A stretch of DNA of 64,000 bases from Lapidilactobacillus mulanensis (GTDB taxonomy: Bacteria; Bacillota; Bacilli; Lactobacillales; Lactobacillaceae): the NCBI RefSeq assembly GCF_003946215.1, contig NZ_RHOW01000001.1, positions 1 through 64,000 on the forward strand, given 5' to 3'. Position numbers and translations under genes: made by a program. Positions 42,955 to 52,365 of this stretch are shown here, one piece after another. The notes below the pieces were generated by a model. It had not been told where the DNA came from. It searched no databases and saw only the letters and a list, made by a program, of their open reading frames with translations. Numbering within the stretch: position 1 is the first letter of the stretch; every line of letters begins with the position of its first letter.

Positions 42955-43630
42955 GTGTGTATTGCCCTCCTTGTTCGTCTCGAATAATTTGACCGTGTGC
43001 CACTTCAACGACGCGCTGTGGTAGTTCATCAACGATTTGTTGATTATGAGTCGCCATGATAACGGTCGTTCCCTTGGCGTTGATTCGCGCCAGGATCGCC
43101 ATAATATCGTTAGATGTTTGCGGATCGAGATTACCCGTTGGTTCGTCGGCAATCACGGTCTTGGGATCATTCACGATGGCGCGGGCGATTGCCACACGCT
43201 GTTGCTGCCCACCAGATAATTCATCGGGAAAGTGGTCGGCTTGATCGGATAGCCCAACTTCAGCTAACACTTGGGAGACGGCATCGTTGATTTCGGAATC
43301 AGATTTGCCAATAACCTGTAAGGCATAGCCAATATTTTCAGCAACGGTCATTTTTGGTAAGAGTTTGAAATCTTGGAAAACCACGCCAAGTGTGCGTCGT
43401 AATTGCGGTACTTGACGCTCGCGCATTTGTCGCAGATCGAAGTTGTTGATGGTAATGAAACCTTCTGTTGGCACCAATTCGCGGTAGAGTAATTTAACTA
43501 ATGTTGATTTACCGGCACCACTTTGGCCAACTAAATAGACAAATTCACCCTGTTCAATCGTCAGTGTGATATTTTTTAAAGCTTCCACGCCGTTTGAATA
43601 GCGTTTCGTTACGTTTAAAAGTTTGATCAT
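42917..43630 (-). CDS. ftsE: Cell division ATP-binding protein FtsE
   Basis: A 237-residue ABC ATPase: Walker [11 protein letters not shown] (about 35-44), VFQDFKLLP at the Q-loop, [27 protein letters not shown] and H-loop ATHNQQ. Length and the DFKLL motif are typical of FtsE. It lies 25 bp from prfB and overlaps ftsX, giving the usual prfB-ftsE-ftsX cluster of Firmicutes. Confidence 0.95.
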   Translation of the reverse strand: MIKLLNVTKRYSNGVEALKNITLTIEQGEFVYLVGQSGAGKSTLVKLLYRELVPTEGFITINNFDLRQMRERQVPQLRRTLGVVFQDFKLLPKMTVAENIGYALQVIGKSDSEINDAVSQVLAEVGLSDQADHFPDELSGGQQQRVAIARAIVNDPKTVIADEPTGNLDPQTSNDIMAILARINAKGTTVIMATHNQQIVDELPQRVVEVAHGQIIRDEQGGQYTHELDNDSQPSAR

Positions 43631-43655
43631 TTTGTCACCTCAAGGACAAGCCCCA

Positions 43656-44772
43656 TTAATCTGGGTTCTTCTGTTGTAATTGCCATTGCAAATAATGATA
43701 AATAAATTCGTCTAAGTCGCCATCCATCACGGCTTGACCATTGCCACTCTCATAATTGGACCGGTGATCTTTGACCATCGTGTACGGGTGAAAAACGTAC
43801 GAACGGATCTGCGAACCCCAACCAATATCGGCTTGTTCGCCTTTGATTGCCGCTTCTTTTTTCCGTTGTTCTTCTTGCTTCAACTGATAAAGTTTAGCTT
43901 CCAACATACTCATCGCGGTTTCGCGGTTTTGTAATTGCGACCGTTGCGCTTGCGAGCTAACGACAATACCAGTTGGTAAATGCGTGATCCGCACCGCAGA
44001 AGAAGTCTTGTTGATATGCTGACCACCAGCACCACTCGAGCGAAAAACATCGACCCGCAGATCGTCGGGATTAATATCTAACTGAATACTTTTATCAAGT
44101 TCCGGCATGATCTCGACCGACGCAAATGATGTGTGTCGACGACCAGCGGAATCGAATGGCGAAATCCGCACCAGTCGATGAACGCCGTTTTCTGAACGCA
44201 ACAAGCCATAGGCATTATGCCCCTTGATCAGCAGCGTGACGCTCTTCAAGCCAGCTTCATCTCCAGGCTGATAATCCGCCATTTCGACGCTAAAATTATG
44301 ACTTGACGCCCAACGTTGGTACATCCGCAGCAACATCGAACCCCAATCTTGAGATTCCGTGCCGCCAGCACCCGGATGGATTTCCAAAATGGCATTGTGA
44401 GCGTCATAAGGCTCAGACAGCAATAAATTTAATTCATAATTACGCAACTGTTCTTGCAGATGACTCAAGTCGCCGGCAACCTCTTCTTGCAATTCGGCAT
44501 CGTCATCTTCTTGCAATAACTCTAAGGTAACAGAAATATTGTCCGCTTGTGTAACAAGTTGATTAAAATTGTCGTACTTTTCCTTTAAAAGATTATTTTC
44601 GTCGATCAATTTTTGGGCAGAATTCACATTATCCCAAAAATCCGGCGCCGTCATTTCGTGTTCGTTCGACGCAATCGACTCTTCCAAGGCATCTAAGTCA
44701 AAGAGACCCCCTGAATTGCTTGATTTTGGCCGTGGCCGCGTTTAATTGATTCCTGATTTCACTGATTTCCAT
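43656..44772 (-). CDS. prfB: Peptide chain release factor 2 (with programmed +1 frameshift)
   Basis: RF2 reads UAA and UGA and triggers peptide release. The ATG at 44772 (behind AAAGGAAG) opens a 24-codon frame that ends at a TGA (44700-44698). The main frame of about 347 codons continues one base later. The site AGGGGG-TCT-CTT-TGA-C is the classical autoregulatory frameshift site. The GGQ motif ([16 protein letters not shown]) and the SPF tripeptide (ISPFDSAG) are intact. Joined product about 372 residues. Confidence 0.95.
44693..44712 (-). promoter_or_regulatory. Programmed frameshift site in prfB
   Basis: An internal AGGGGG Shine-Dalgarno-like run three bases before CTT-TGA-C forces a +1 shift when RF2 is limiting. 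The in-frame TGA occupies 44700-44698. Confidence 0.92.
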
Positions 44773-44822
44773 GAAAAAACTTCCTTTCAAAAATTACTAA
44801 CACTGGTATTGGGGCTACCTTC

Positions 44823-45024
44823 GGCGGAATTAGCTCCGTGAAAATGGTGACTCACTGTGGGGGATAGCTCTCAGCCAATTAAAAAACAAATTGTCTTCGA
44901 GCACGATTTGAGCTTTTCCAAGAACAGGAAAATCTCAAATGCGCCCCCTGCTGTAAATTCGCAAAACCCGCTCATTAACACCAGTATCACTGTGAGTCAC
45001 CATTTTCTCTCCGCTAATTCCGCC
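44823..45024 (+). repeat. Three-arm element, type C, copy 2
   Basis: Outer stem GGCGGAATTAGC with GCTAATTCCGCC (12 bp), then GAAAATGGTGACTCAC with GTGAGTCACCATTTTC (16 bp), different from copies 1 and 3. Interior: CTGTGGGGGATAGCTCTCAG, arm 1 CCAATT/AAATTG, arm 2 ATTTGAGCTTTTCC with GGAAAATCTCAAAT. Between prfB and secA. Confidence 0.88.
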
Positions 45025-45089
45025 TATTCTATTCAAATATAGATTAGATTTTAAATTACAGACTCAGGCTAAAATAAATCGCGTGAGGC

Positions 45090-45404
45090 GGCGGGGCATG
45101 CTGACAGTCTGACGTGCAGTGAAATTGCTGTTAATGAGCGTACTTTGCGAATTTACAGCAAGGGGCGTATTTGAGACTTTTACGACGTTCTTCCGGAAAA
45201 GGCTCAAATCGTGCTTGGAGCTTTTCCAAGTGTGTGGCGCAACATGGGTTGAAATCAACAACTAGGACGTCAAGGCACAAGAATTGATTTTTATTCTTCG
45301 TGGCTTGATCTCTTAGTTGCTGATTTCAATGTTGCAGAACACGTTTATTGGAAAAGCGGAAAGCTATCCCCCACAGCACGTTCAGACTGTCAGCATGCCC
45401 CGCC
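45090..45404 (-). repeat. Three-arm element, type C, copy 3, with nested D hairpin
   Basis: Outer stem of 23 perfect bp (45090-45112 with 45382-45404), GC-rich and unrelated in sequence to the stem of copy 2. The loop of arm 1 (GAGCTTTTCC...GGAAAAGC) holds a complete D hairpin (45231-45344). Confidence 0.9.
45231..45344. repeat. Nested D-type hairpin in the type C element
   Basis: TGGCGCAACAT...ATGTTGCAG ends with GGGTTGAAATCA/TGATTTCA, CAAG/CTTG and AAGAAT/ATTCTT steps up to the apex. It is nearly the same sequence as the D copy nested in the type B element at 48664-48775. Confidence 0.88.
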
Positions 45405-45434
45405 CGCCGGAACCCCCGCCATTATTTTCCCTTC

Positions 45435-45474
45435 AAAAAGGGCGCAGTCAATAAACAACCTTGAACAGCGCCCT
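45435..45474 (-). terminator. Terminator of secA
   Basis: AGGGCGC pairs with GCGCCCT across a 22-base loop, followed by TTTTTGAAG on the minus strand. Confidence 0.65.
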
Positions 45475-45491
45475 AATCTTACTATTTTAAT

Positions 45492-47855
45492 TTAACGCTT
45501 AATGTCTCGGCGAATTTCTGCTTTCATGAACAGACGAGTCACATCGAAATCAATATCGGAGATCATCTCTTCAAACTTGCGATAACCTTCTTCTTGATAT
45601 TCAACTAACGGATTCATCTGACCATAGCCACGCAAGCCGATCGACTGGCGTAACTGATCCATTTCATCAATATGTTGCGTCCAGTGGTCATCAACGACCC
45701 GCAAAACGACAACCTTTTCGAATTCGATCATTTGTGCAGGATCAACTAATTGTGACTTCTTGTCTTCATAATTTTTATCGGAAATATCTAAGAAGAATTT
45801 CTTCAATTCATCTACAGACTTGCCCTTCAAATCATCGAGGGTGATGTCATCTTCGTTAACCAAATTAGCCAATGCGTAGTCATAAAGTGCTTGCAAATTC
45901 CACTCAGTCTGAGTGCCTTGTGTATGCAAATCAACTTGATGGGTGATCGTGCGCGCCATCATTGGCTTGATGATATGTTCCAAGCTCTCGGTCGCAGAAA
46001 TAACGGTCATTCGTTGTGAATAGATGACTTCACGTTGTTGACGCATAACATCATCATACTGCAACGTATTTTTACGGGTGTCGTAGTTATTACCTTCGAC
46101 CCGTTTCTGTGCAGATTCAACTTGGCGAGTGATCATCCGTGATTGAATCACTTGATCATCCTCGGCCACATTTAAGCGATCCAAGAATGCCTTGATCCGC
46201 TCAGAACCGAAGCGTTTCATCAAGTCATCTTGTAATGACAGGTAAAATTGCGTCTCACCAGGATCACCTTGACGACCAGAACGGCCACGTAACTGATTAT
46301 CGATACGGCGAGACTCATGACGTTCAGTCCCAATCACGCACAAACCACCAACGTCAACAACACCAGGCCCCAATTTAATATCGGTACCACGACCAGCCAT
46401 ATTGGTAGCGATCGTAACGGCGCCACGTTGGCCGGCATTCATGATGATCTCGGCTTCTTTAGCATGATTTTTAGCATTCAAAACTGCGTGAGGAATGCCT
46501 TCTTGATCAAGTAAGTGTGACAGTAGTTCTGATGATTCAACCGCAACTGTCCCCACCAAAATTGGTTGTCCTTTGGCGTGGCGTGCCTTAATATCACCCA
46601 CAACGGCCTTGAACTTACTTTGTAAACTTGGGTAAAGTAAATCTGGCTCATCATTCCGAATAACCGGCATGTTGGTCGGAATCGAAATCACATCCATGTT
46701 GTAGATCTCACGGAATTCTTCTTCTTCGGTTTTAGCAGTACCTGTCATACCGGCTAATTTATTGTACATCCGGAAATAGTTCTGGTACGTAATGTTGGCC
46801 ATCGTTTGAGATTCGTCTTCGATCTTGACGCCCTCTTTAGCCTCGATGGCTTGGTGAAGCCCGTCAGAATAACGACGACCTTCCATGACCCGCCCAGTAA
46901 ATTGGTCGACGATCATGACTTTCATATCTTGAACCACATAATCAACATCCAGCAACATGACATAATTAGCACGCAATGCCTGATCCAAATGGTGATTCAA
47001 GACCGTGTTATCAATATCATAAAGGTTTTTAGTCCCGAAATAAGCTTCGGCATTCTTGATACCCTCTTCGGTTAAAGAAATCGATTTAGTTTGCCAATCG
47101 ATTTTATAATCCGTCTCTTCTTTGAGGGTTTTAACGAAACGATCGGTCCGCACATACATTGCGGTCGAACGCGTTGCCTGACCAGAAATGATCAAAGGTG
47201 TCCGCGCCTCATCGATCAAAATCGAATCGACTTCATCGACGATGGCATAATTCAAGGGACGTTGAACCATTTGTTCCTTGTAAACAACCATGTTATCACG
47301 CAAATAGTCGAACCCTAACTCACTGTTGGTTGAATAAGTAATGTCACAGTTATAGGCTTCGCGCTTCTGATCGGTATTTTTTTCGTTCAAGTTCAACCCA
47401 ACCGTCAAGCCGAGCCACTTATATAACTCGCCCATTTCTTCAGCGTCACGACCGGATAAATATTCATTGACGGTAACAACGTGCACGCCTTTACCAGAAA
47501 GAGCATTCAAATAAACCGGCATGGTTGCCGTTAAAGTTTTACCTTCGCCAGTTTTCATTTCGGCAATATTACCTTCATGCAAGGTGATACCACCAATGAT
47601 CTGCACTCTAAAAGGATACAAGCCTAAGACGCGGCGCGAACCCTCGCGCACAACGGCGAATGCTTCAGGAAGCACCTGATCCAATGTTTGCCCATCTTGT
47701 ATACGTTGCTTCAACACCGGGGTTTTAGCTTGCAGCTCCTCGTCGGAAAGCTTCGCCATATCATCAGCGAGCGCTTCGACTTTGTCCGCAATCTTGCCCA
47801 TACGCGTTACTTCGCGTTTGTCACTTTCGATCCAAGTTTTTAAAATGTTTGCCAT
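45492..47855 (-). CDS. secA: Preprotein translocase ATPase SecA
   Basis: A 787-residue motor that pushes unfolded preproteins through SecYEG. Walker [12 protein letters not shown] (about 100-110), the [18 protein letters not shown] block, [10 protein letters not shown] and [13 protein letters not shown] (motif VI) are present. It ends [11 protein letters not shown] without the C-terminal zinc-binding SecB linker, as in many lactobacilli that lack SecB. Monocistronic, with a hairpin in the leader just before the ribosome binding site. Confidence 0.97.
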   Translation of the reverse strand: MANILKTWIESDKREVTRMGKIADKVEALADDMAKLSDEELQAKTPVLKQRIQDGQTLDQVLPEAFAVVREGSRRVLGLYPFRVQIIGGITLHEGNIAEMKTGEGKTLTATMPVYLNALSGKGVHVVTVNEYLSGRDAEEMGELYKWLGLTVGLNLNEKNTDQKREAYNCDITYSTNSELGFDYLRDNMVVYKEQMVQRPLNYAIVDEVDSILIDEARTPLIISGQATRSTAMYVRTDRFVKTLKEETDYKIDWQTKSISLTEEGIKNAEAYFGTKNLYDIDNTVLNHHLDQALRANYVMLLDVDYVVQDMKVMIVDQFTGRVMEGRRYSDGLHQAIEAKEGVKIEDESQTMANITYQNYFRMYNKLAGMTGTAKTEEEEFREIYNMDVISIPTNMPVIRNDEPDLLYPSLQSKFKAVVGDIKARHAKGQPILVGTVAVESSELLSHLLDQEGIPHAVLNAKNHAKEAEIIMNAGQRGAVTIATNMAGRGTDIKLGPGVVDVGGLCVIGTERHESRRIDNQLRGRSGRQGDPGETQFYLSLQDDLMKRFGSERIKAFLDRLNVAEDDQVIQSRMITRQVESAQKRVEGNNYDTRKNTLQYDDVMRQQREVIYSQRMTVISATESLEHIIKPMMARTITHQVDLHTQGTQTEWNLQALYDYALANLVNEDDITLDDLKGKSVDELKKFFLDISDKNYEDKKSQLVDPAQMIEFEKVVVLRVVDDHWTQHIDEMDQLRQSIGLRGYGQMNPLVEYQEEGYRKFEEMISDIDFDVTRLFMKAEIRRDIKR

Positions 47856-47872
47856 AGCTCAAAAATTCCTCT

Positions 47873-47902
47873 CTGTCAATTCATATTCGTGTCTGTTGAC
47901 AG
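47873..47902 (-). promoter_or_regulatory. Hairpin in the secA leader
   Basis: CTGTCAA pairs with TTGACAG (7 bp, 16-base loop) immediately upstream of the AGAGGAA ribosome binding site of secA. Possible translational control; not tested. Confidence 0.5.
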
Positions 47903-48069
47903 TAATTCAGTCTATTTTATCATTTATTCAGATGAAATTAAATAGTTTTACACATTACTGGAAAAATAGTTGCGGTTATAGGTAATAAAACGGTTAAATT
48001 ATGCGGATTATTTTGGTGAAAACAGGAAAAAGATTCAATCTTCGATTTGGGTGGATTTTTTGTGGTTCC

Positions 48070-48266
48070 GGCTAAATTTGTGGTGGGAACTGGGAAACTG
48101 CTGTGGGGACGGCTACAGGATTTCCAAAGTACGGAAATTCTTCCGCCTGAAATGTGAGCTCTTCCAAAAACGGGAAGATCTCACATTTCCCCTTTCTGTA
48201 AATTCGCAAAGACCGCTCATTAACAGAAATATCACTGCAGTCCCAGTTCCCACCACAAATTTCGCC
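48070..48266 (+). repeat. Three-arm element, type A, copy 5
   Basis: As other A copies, but arm 1 is the ACAGGATTTCC/GGAAATTC version also seen in copy 3, and arm 2 the TGAGCTCTTCC/GGAAGATCTCA version of copy 4. The arms are therefore combined differently in different copies. Confidence 0.9.
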
Positions 48267-48527
48267 TATTCTATTCGGAAGAGCTCGATATGTTTAACGT
48301 TAAATGTTTAATTTGTGTTGCTATTCCAAACAATATTTTTTTAACGCGTAAAACGAAAATTGGCAATCTAGATGCACGACCAATTTAAAAATTTGTCGTG
48401 TGTTATTTTGCTCAGATTTGAAATTCATCACTTTTTTATTGAGCTATTCAGAGCAAAGGCTACCTTGATAATCAAACTTTCAGGAACCCAGCTATTCATT
48501 TTCTACACTAAACAGAATAAGTTTAGG
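48267..48527 (+). repeat. Composite linker, L2 shortened (copy 5)
   Basis: L2 is cut to a simple GCACGACCAATTTAAAAATT/TGTCGTGT hairpin (about 48373-48402). L3 (48445-48527) is complete. Confidence 0.78.
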
Positions 48528-48834
48528 TCGAAAGTGCTGGGACAGGCAGTCGTGGCAGTGACAACCATGTTGGCGGGCCGTTTTTGCCCACCTTACATGG
48601 TGGATCGATTCGAGACTCGGCGTTTTTCCGAGGCTCAAATCGAAGCTCGGAGCTTTTCCAAGAGTGTGGCGCAACATGGTTTGAAATCAACAGCTAAGAC
48701 GTCAAGGCACAAGAATTGGGCTTCATTCTTCGTGGTTTGATCTCTTAGATGCTGATTTCAATGTTGCAGAACCCGTTTCGGAAAAGCGGAGAGCGGTCCC
48801 ACAGCCACAGACCTGCCTGCCCCAGCACTTTCGA
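48528..48834 (-). repeat. Three-arm element, type B, copy 4, with nested D hairpin
   Basis: Outer stem as in other B copies (one G to A change in GGGACAGG). The loop of arm 1 (GAGCTTTTCC...GGAAAAGC) contains a D hairpin at 48664-48775, so the element is 307 bp instead of about 195. Confidence 0.9.
48664..48775. repeat. Nested D-type hairpin in the type B element
   Basis: GGCGCAACAT/ATGTTGC ends, TTTGAAATCA/TGATTTCA, then AAGACGTCAAGGC and GATCTCTTAG steps. It shares most of its sequence with the nested copy at 45231-45344. Confidence 0.88.
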
Positions 48835-48857
48835 CCGAAGGTAGATTTTGTTCCACG

Positions 48858-48882
48858 AAAAAAGCTGAGGCGCACCTCAGCT
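48858..48882 (-). terminator. Terminator of hpf
   Basis: AGCTGAGG pairs with CCTCAGCT around GCGC-type loop, then TTTTTTC on the minus strand. Confidence 0.82.
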
Positions 48883-48902
48883 CATGTTTCATCAAGAATT
48901 CA

Positions 48903-49475
48903 TTATTCGTCTGTTTCGATCAAACCATAACGACCATCACGACGGCGATAAACAATGCTAGTGCCATTCGTTTCTGCATCCTCAAAGATAAAGAAATTAT
49001 GACCAAGCATATCCATTTGCAAGATAGCTTCCTCAGAATCCATTGGCTTTAGTGAAACACGTTTCGTGCGCACAACTTCCATTTCATCTTTAGGCTGTTC
49101 CTCTTTTTCAGGAACATCGACCGCACCATTAGCGGGGCCTGTTAATTCAAAGTCCTTGATGCCTTTTTCGCGACTCTTGCGGTTGATCTTAGTCTTATAC
49201 TTACGGATCTGCCGTTCTAACTTATCAGTTACAAGATCAACACTGGCATACATGTCTGGTGAAGTTTCTTCAGCACGTAAAACCAAATATGGCAAAGGAA
49301 TCGTTACCTCAACCTTCGATGTCTTGTCTGCTGGGTAAACTTTGAGGTTGACGTGGGCAATTGAGTCCTGTGGTTCCTCAAAATATTTATTCAGTTTGCT
49401 GATCCGCTTCTCTACATAATTGCGGATAGCCTCTGTAACTTCGATATTTTCTCCACGAACATTGAATGATAACAT
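48903..49475 (-). CDS. hpf: Ribosome hibernation promoting factor, long form
   Basis: A 190-residue protein that dimerises 70S ribosomes into inactive 100S particles. The N-terminal RNA-binding domain (MLSFNVRGENIEVTEAIRNY) and the C-terminal dimerisation domain (MDSEEAILQMDMLGHNFFIFEDAET) are both present, which identifies the long form. The ATG at 49475 lies nine bases after GGAAGGAG; the upstream frame has no such site. Upstream of secA as in many lactobacilli, but separated from it by a composite repeat. Confidence 0.95.
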   Translation of the reverse strand: MLSFNVRGENIEVTEAIRNYVEKRISKLNKYFEEPQDSIAHVNLKVYPADKTSKVEVTIPLPYLVLRAEETSPDMYASVDLVTDKLERQIRKYKTKINRKSREKGIKDFELTGPANGAVDVPEKEEQPKDEMEVVRTKRVSLKPMDSEEAILQMDMLGHNFFIFEDAETNGTSIVYRRRDGRYGLIETDE

Positions 49476-49622
49476 GGTCGATTGCTCCTTCCAAGTGACA
49501 ATACTAGCCGAAATTCCTTGGCTCCCCTTTATTATATCGAAGCGCTTACGAAGAAACAATTAAAAGCACTGCAAATTCCATGAAATCTTCGAGAAACTTT
49601 TGTGTCTTTTCGAAGAATTCTG

Positions 49623-50315
49623 TTAGCGCGCCAATGTTAGGGACTTGATCTCGCCTTGAAAGTGACTTGCACGTAACGCATCCGTCGCTCGCAATAGGGT
49701 TGTACCGGTTGTATAAATATCGTCGAGAATCAAAATTTTGTTTTGCTTGTATGCCGACCAATCTGTCGTGGGGCATGCAAATGTTTGTGGCGCCTTGATG
49801 CGTTCCTTGCGTTCTAAGGTCGATTGATGCCACTCACGGCCGTTCTTAACCAGAAGTGGTGTCAACGGACACAGCTGGTCATAAAGTCCTAGAACAGGGT
49901 CGAATTGCCGTTGTGCGAAGTGTGCTTGACTCGTCGGAATCGGCACCAATAAATAATCACGCCGATAAAATTGCAAGGTCCGCCGCAAACTGCCACTAAA
50001 CAGGGCACGAATCCGATAATCACCATGTCGTTTATATTGCTGCATATAATCATGCATGGCCTGATTGTACGTAAATAAACTGACATTGTGCGCTTTATCA
50101 ACTCCCAACGCACGATATCTCTGACAGTCTTGGCAAACTTGACCGTCAGTTTGCGCACGATAGCATTCTGGACAAGCATGCGTTGGTTCGATCCGTTCAA
50201 ACTTGCGCGCACAATTTCCGCAAATTTGATCAGCGTAAAAGTTACGCGCGAACAAGAGTGTTTTTAGCGAACAATTCTGTACCAGATGCGAACCACAGGA
50301 TAAACAATCCGCCAT
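49623..50315 (-). CDS. comFC: Competence protein ComFC (phosphoribosyltransferase fold)
   Basis: A 230-residue protein needed for DNA uptake in competent bacteria. Four Cys pairs form zinc-binding knuckles at the start (CLSCGSH, CGNC, CPEC, CQDC). The PRPP-binding loop ILILDDIYTTGTTL (about 195-208) is intact. Its ATG overlaps the comFA stop region directly (TAA then ATG), and AAGGAGG precedes it inside comFA. Exact biochemical activity of ComFC is unknown. Confidence 0.92.
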   Translation of the reverse strand: MADCLSCGSHLVQNCSLKTLLFARNFYADQICGNCARKFERIEPTHACPECYRAQTDGQVCQDCQRYRALGVDKAHNVSLFTYNQAMHDYMQQYKRHGDYRIRALFSGSLRRTLQFYRRDYLLVPIPTSQAHFAQRQFDPVLGLYDQLCPLTPLLVKNGREWHQSTLERKERIKAPQTFACPTTDWSAYKQNKILILDDIYTTGTTLLRATDALRASHFQGEIKSLTLAR

Positions 50316-51671
50316 TTAAAAACCTCCTTGCTGATTCAAATGGCGAATCATCCGCCCCGCTTGGCGCACCCGCCAAGTATAATAGTGGCAATAAAAAATC
50401 ACACGTCCATTGGCAAACTCCTTGGCGCGACCCACGCGGCCTGCGACTTGAACTAAGCTAGCGACCGAATAATTACGGTGATCCGCTGCTAAAACGATCA
50501 CATCGATATCGGCAAAAGTGACACCACGTTCCAAAATCGTTGTCGTCAATAAAACTTGCAATTTTCCTTCGCGAAATTGTTGTACTTTGTCTATTCTTTG
50601 TGGATCCGCAGCGTGAACCGTTTCGAGTACCACCTGAGGATAAGTTTGTTGAAAGATCGCGGCCAGTCGACTTAATTTCTCAATTTGTGGCACGAAAATC
50701 AAGAAGCGCCGATCGTTTTTCAAGAGCATACTGAATAGTTGTTGCAATTTTGCAGTGAAATGTTTGCCATGGGTTGTCTGCCCTAACTTAACTTCGGGCA
50801 CTGGCAGTTGGCGGCCGTGAAATCTTCGCGCTAAATAATGTAGTGGTAATCGATCGGACTTGGCCGCCTTCAACAGAACTGTTGGTGGCGTGGCACTCAA
50901 ATATAATCGCATGCCCGACGGTTTGACCGCGCGTTCTACCGCATGTTGCAGCATCAGATCATTCACATACGGAAAAGCATCCACTTCATCCACAATCAAC
51001 AGGTCAAATGCCTGATAGTAACGCAATAATTGGTGCGTCGTCGAAATAATCAGCTGCTCATTTTGATAGATCTCATGAACTTGCCCATGGAAAAGACCGA
51101 CAGACGTGTTTGAGAAAGCTTCTTTCAACCGTGGAAATAACTCATTACACACATCCACCCGTGGCGAAACGAAGCCCACGCGCTGACCCCGTTGCAAAAA
51201 AAAATCGATCACCGGAAACGTCATTTCGGTTTTCCCGGCGCCGGTCACGGCCCACAATAATTGTTGGGATCGCTTTTGTTGGGCATATTGTTGTAGAATA
51301 TGGTCAGAAACTTGTTGCTGCGCCGCGGTCAATTCGCCTTGCCATGTCAGCGCCGAGCCAGCCGGATAATCGCGTGCAGCCAAACGCACCAATTGATCTT
51401 GACTGGTCACTCGTCCCATCATTAGACAATTGGCACAATAATATTGACCACTAGGCAACTTATTTTGAATAGGAACGCCAGACAAACAACGCTGACAAAT
51501 CATTTTGTCACCGCTAGCCTTGATTGCTGGTAATATTTGAACTTCTTGCAAAATTGCCGCGTTCGCACGCAAATCCGCTACTAGCTCTTCCGGCAAACTG
51601 CTCATTAATAATTGACGTCCAGTCAATAACCATGCCCAAGACCTCAGAATTTCTGTTTCAGAACGACTCAT
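50316..51671 (-). CDS. comFA: Competence helicase ComFA
   Basis: About 451 residues. A DEAD-box-like ATPase that helps pull single-stranded DNA into the cell. An N-terminal four-Cys zinc finger (CQRCLSG ... YYCANC) precedes Walker A AVTGAGKTEM (about 140-149), DEVD Walker B (LLIVDEVDAFPY) and VAGRVGRAKEF (motif VI). I prefer the ATG at 51671; a GTG at 51677 is also possible. It forms an operon with comFC and is divergent from yigZ. The presence of both genes, with recA and cinA nearby, suggests an at least ancestral competence system. Confidence 0.92.
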   Translation of the reverse strand: MSRSETEILRSWAWLLTGRQLLMSSLPEELVADLRANAAILQEVQILPAIKASGDKMICQRCLSGVPIQNKLPSGQYYCANCLMMGRVTSQDQLVRLAARDYPAGSALTWQGELTAAQQQVSDHILQQYAQQKRSQQLLWAVTGAGKTEMTFPVIDFFLQRGQRVGFVSPRVDVCNELFPRLKEAFSNTSVGLFHGQVHEIYQNEQLIISTTHQLLRYYQAFDLLIVDEVDAFPYVNDLMLQHAVERAVKPSGMRLYLSATPPTVLLKAAKSDRLPLHYLARRFHGRQLPVPEVKLGQTTHGKHFTAKLQQLFSMLLKNDRRFLIFVPQIEKLSRLAAIFQQTYPQVVLETVHAADPQRIDKVQQFREGKLQVLLTTTILERGVTFADIDVIVLAADHRNYSVASLVQVAGRVGRAKEFANGRVIFYCHYYTWRVRQAGRMIRHLNQQGGF

Positions 51672-51716
51672 CACCACTCACCCAATTATAAATACGCAAA
51701 ATGGAGCGAATTCCCC

Positions 51717-52358
51717 TTGGAAAAATATCGAACGATCGCTAAAAATGGCGAGCAAGAAATTATCATCAAAAAATCCCGTTTCATCGGCTCGGTTGCGCGA
51801 GTCACCACGGAAACAGAAGCCCAAGAATTTTTGAACACGGTCCGCCAGAAACATGCCAAAGCAAATCATCATTGCTTCGCCTATCAACTCGGTTTTCAAG
51901 ACGAGATTCAGCGTATGAGTGACGACGGCGAACCTTCAGGAACCGCCGGACCGCCAATTCTCGATGTCCTGGCAAAGGAACATCTGAATAATTTGATTTG
52001 TGTGGTGACCCGTTATTTTGGTGGCATCAAACTCGGCGCCGGCGGCTTGATCCGCGCTTATAGTCAAGGCACCTCTACTGCCATCCAGTCGGTTGGTTTG
52101 GTTGCCGGAATGTCGCAACGCCGCTATCAGATCACGATCGATTACAATCAGCTAGATATTTTAACTCATTATTTGGCGAAACAGGCGATCACGATTGCGA
52201 ATACCGAATACACCGACGTGGTTGCACTCACCGTTTGGCTCAATGAGGATGCGGAAGAAACCAAATTGACCGCAATCAAAAACCTGCTCGCTGGGCAAGT
52301 TACTTTTGCCAAACAGGAAGCAGGTTTCAATGAAGTGCCAATTGAATCACCTAAATAA
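51717..52358 (+). CDS. yigZ: YigZ/IMPACT family protein
   Basis: A 213-residue protein of the UPF0029/IMPACT family. KKSRFIGSVARV at the start and GEPSGTAGPPILDVL, RYFGGIKLGAGGLIRAYSQG are the family hallmarks. Relatives act in translation-related control, but the bacterial function is uncertain. The start is a TTG at 51717 behind TGGAGCG. It is divergent from comFA and converges with tagO, with 7 bp between the stops. Confidence 0.9.
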   Translation: MEKYRTIAKNGEQEIIIKKSRFIGSVARVTTETEAQEFLNTVRQKHAKANHHCFAYQLGFQDEIQRMSDDGEPSGTAGPPILDVLAKEHLNNLICVVTRYFGGIKLGAGGLIRAYSQGTSTAIQSVGLVAGMSQRRYQITIDYNQLDILTHYLAKQAITIANTEYTDVVALTVWLNEDAEETKLTAIKNLLAGQVTFAKQEAGFNEVPIESPK

Positions 52359-52365
52359 GGCTATG

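Noticed and set aside
44693-44712. Sequencing frameshift in prfB
   Set aside because: The AGGGGG-N3-CTT-TGA-C context is the well-known programmed frameshift site of RF2.
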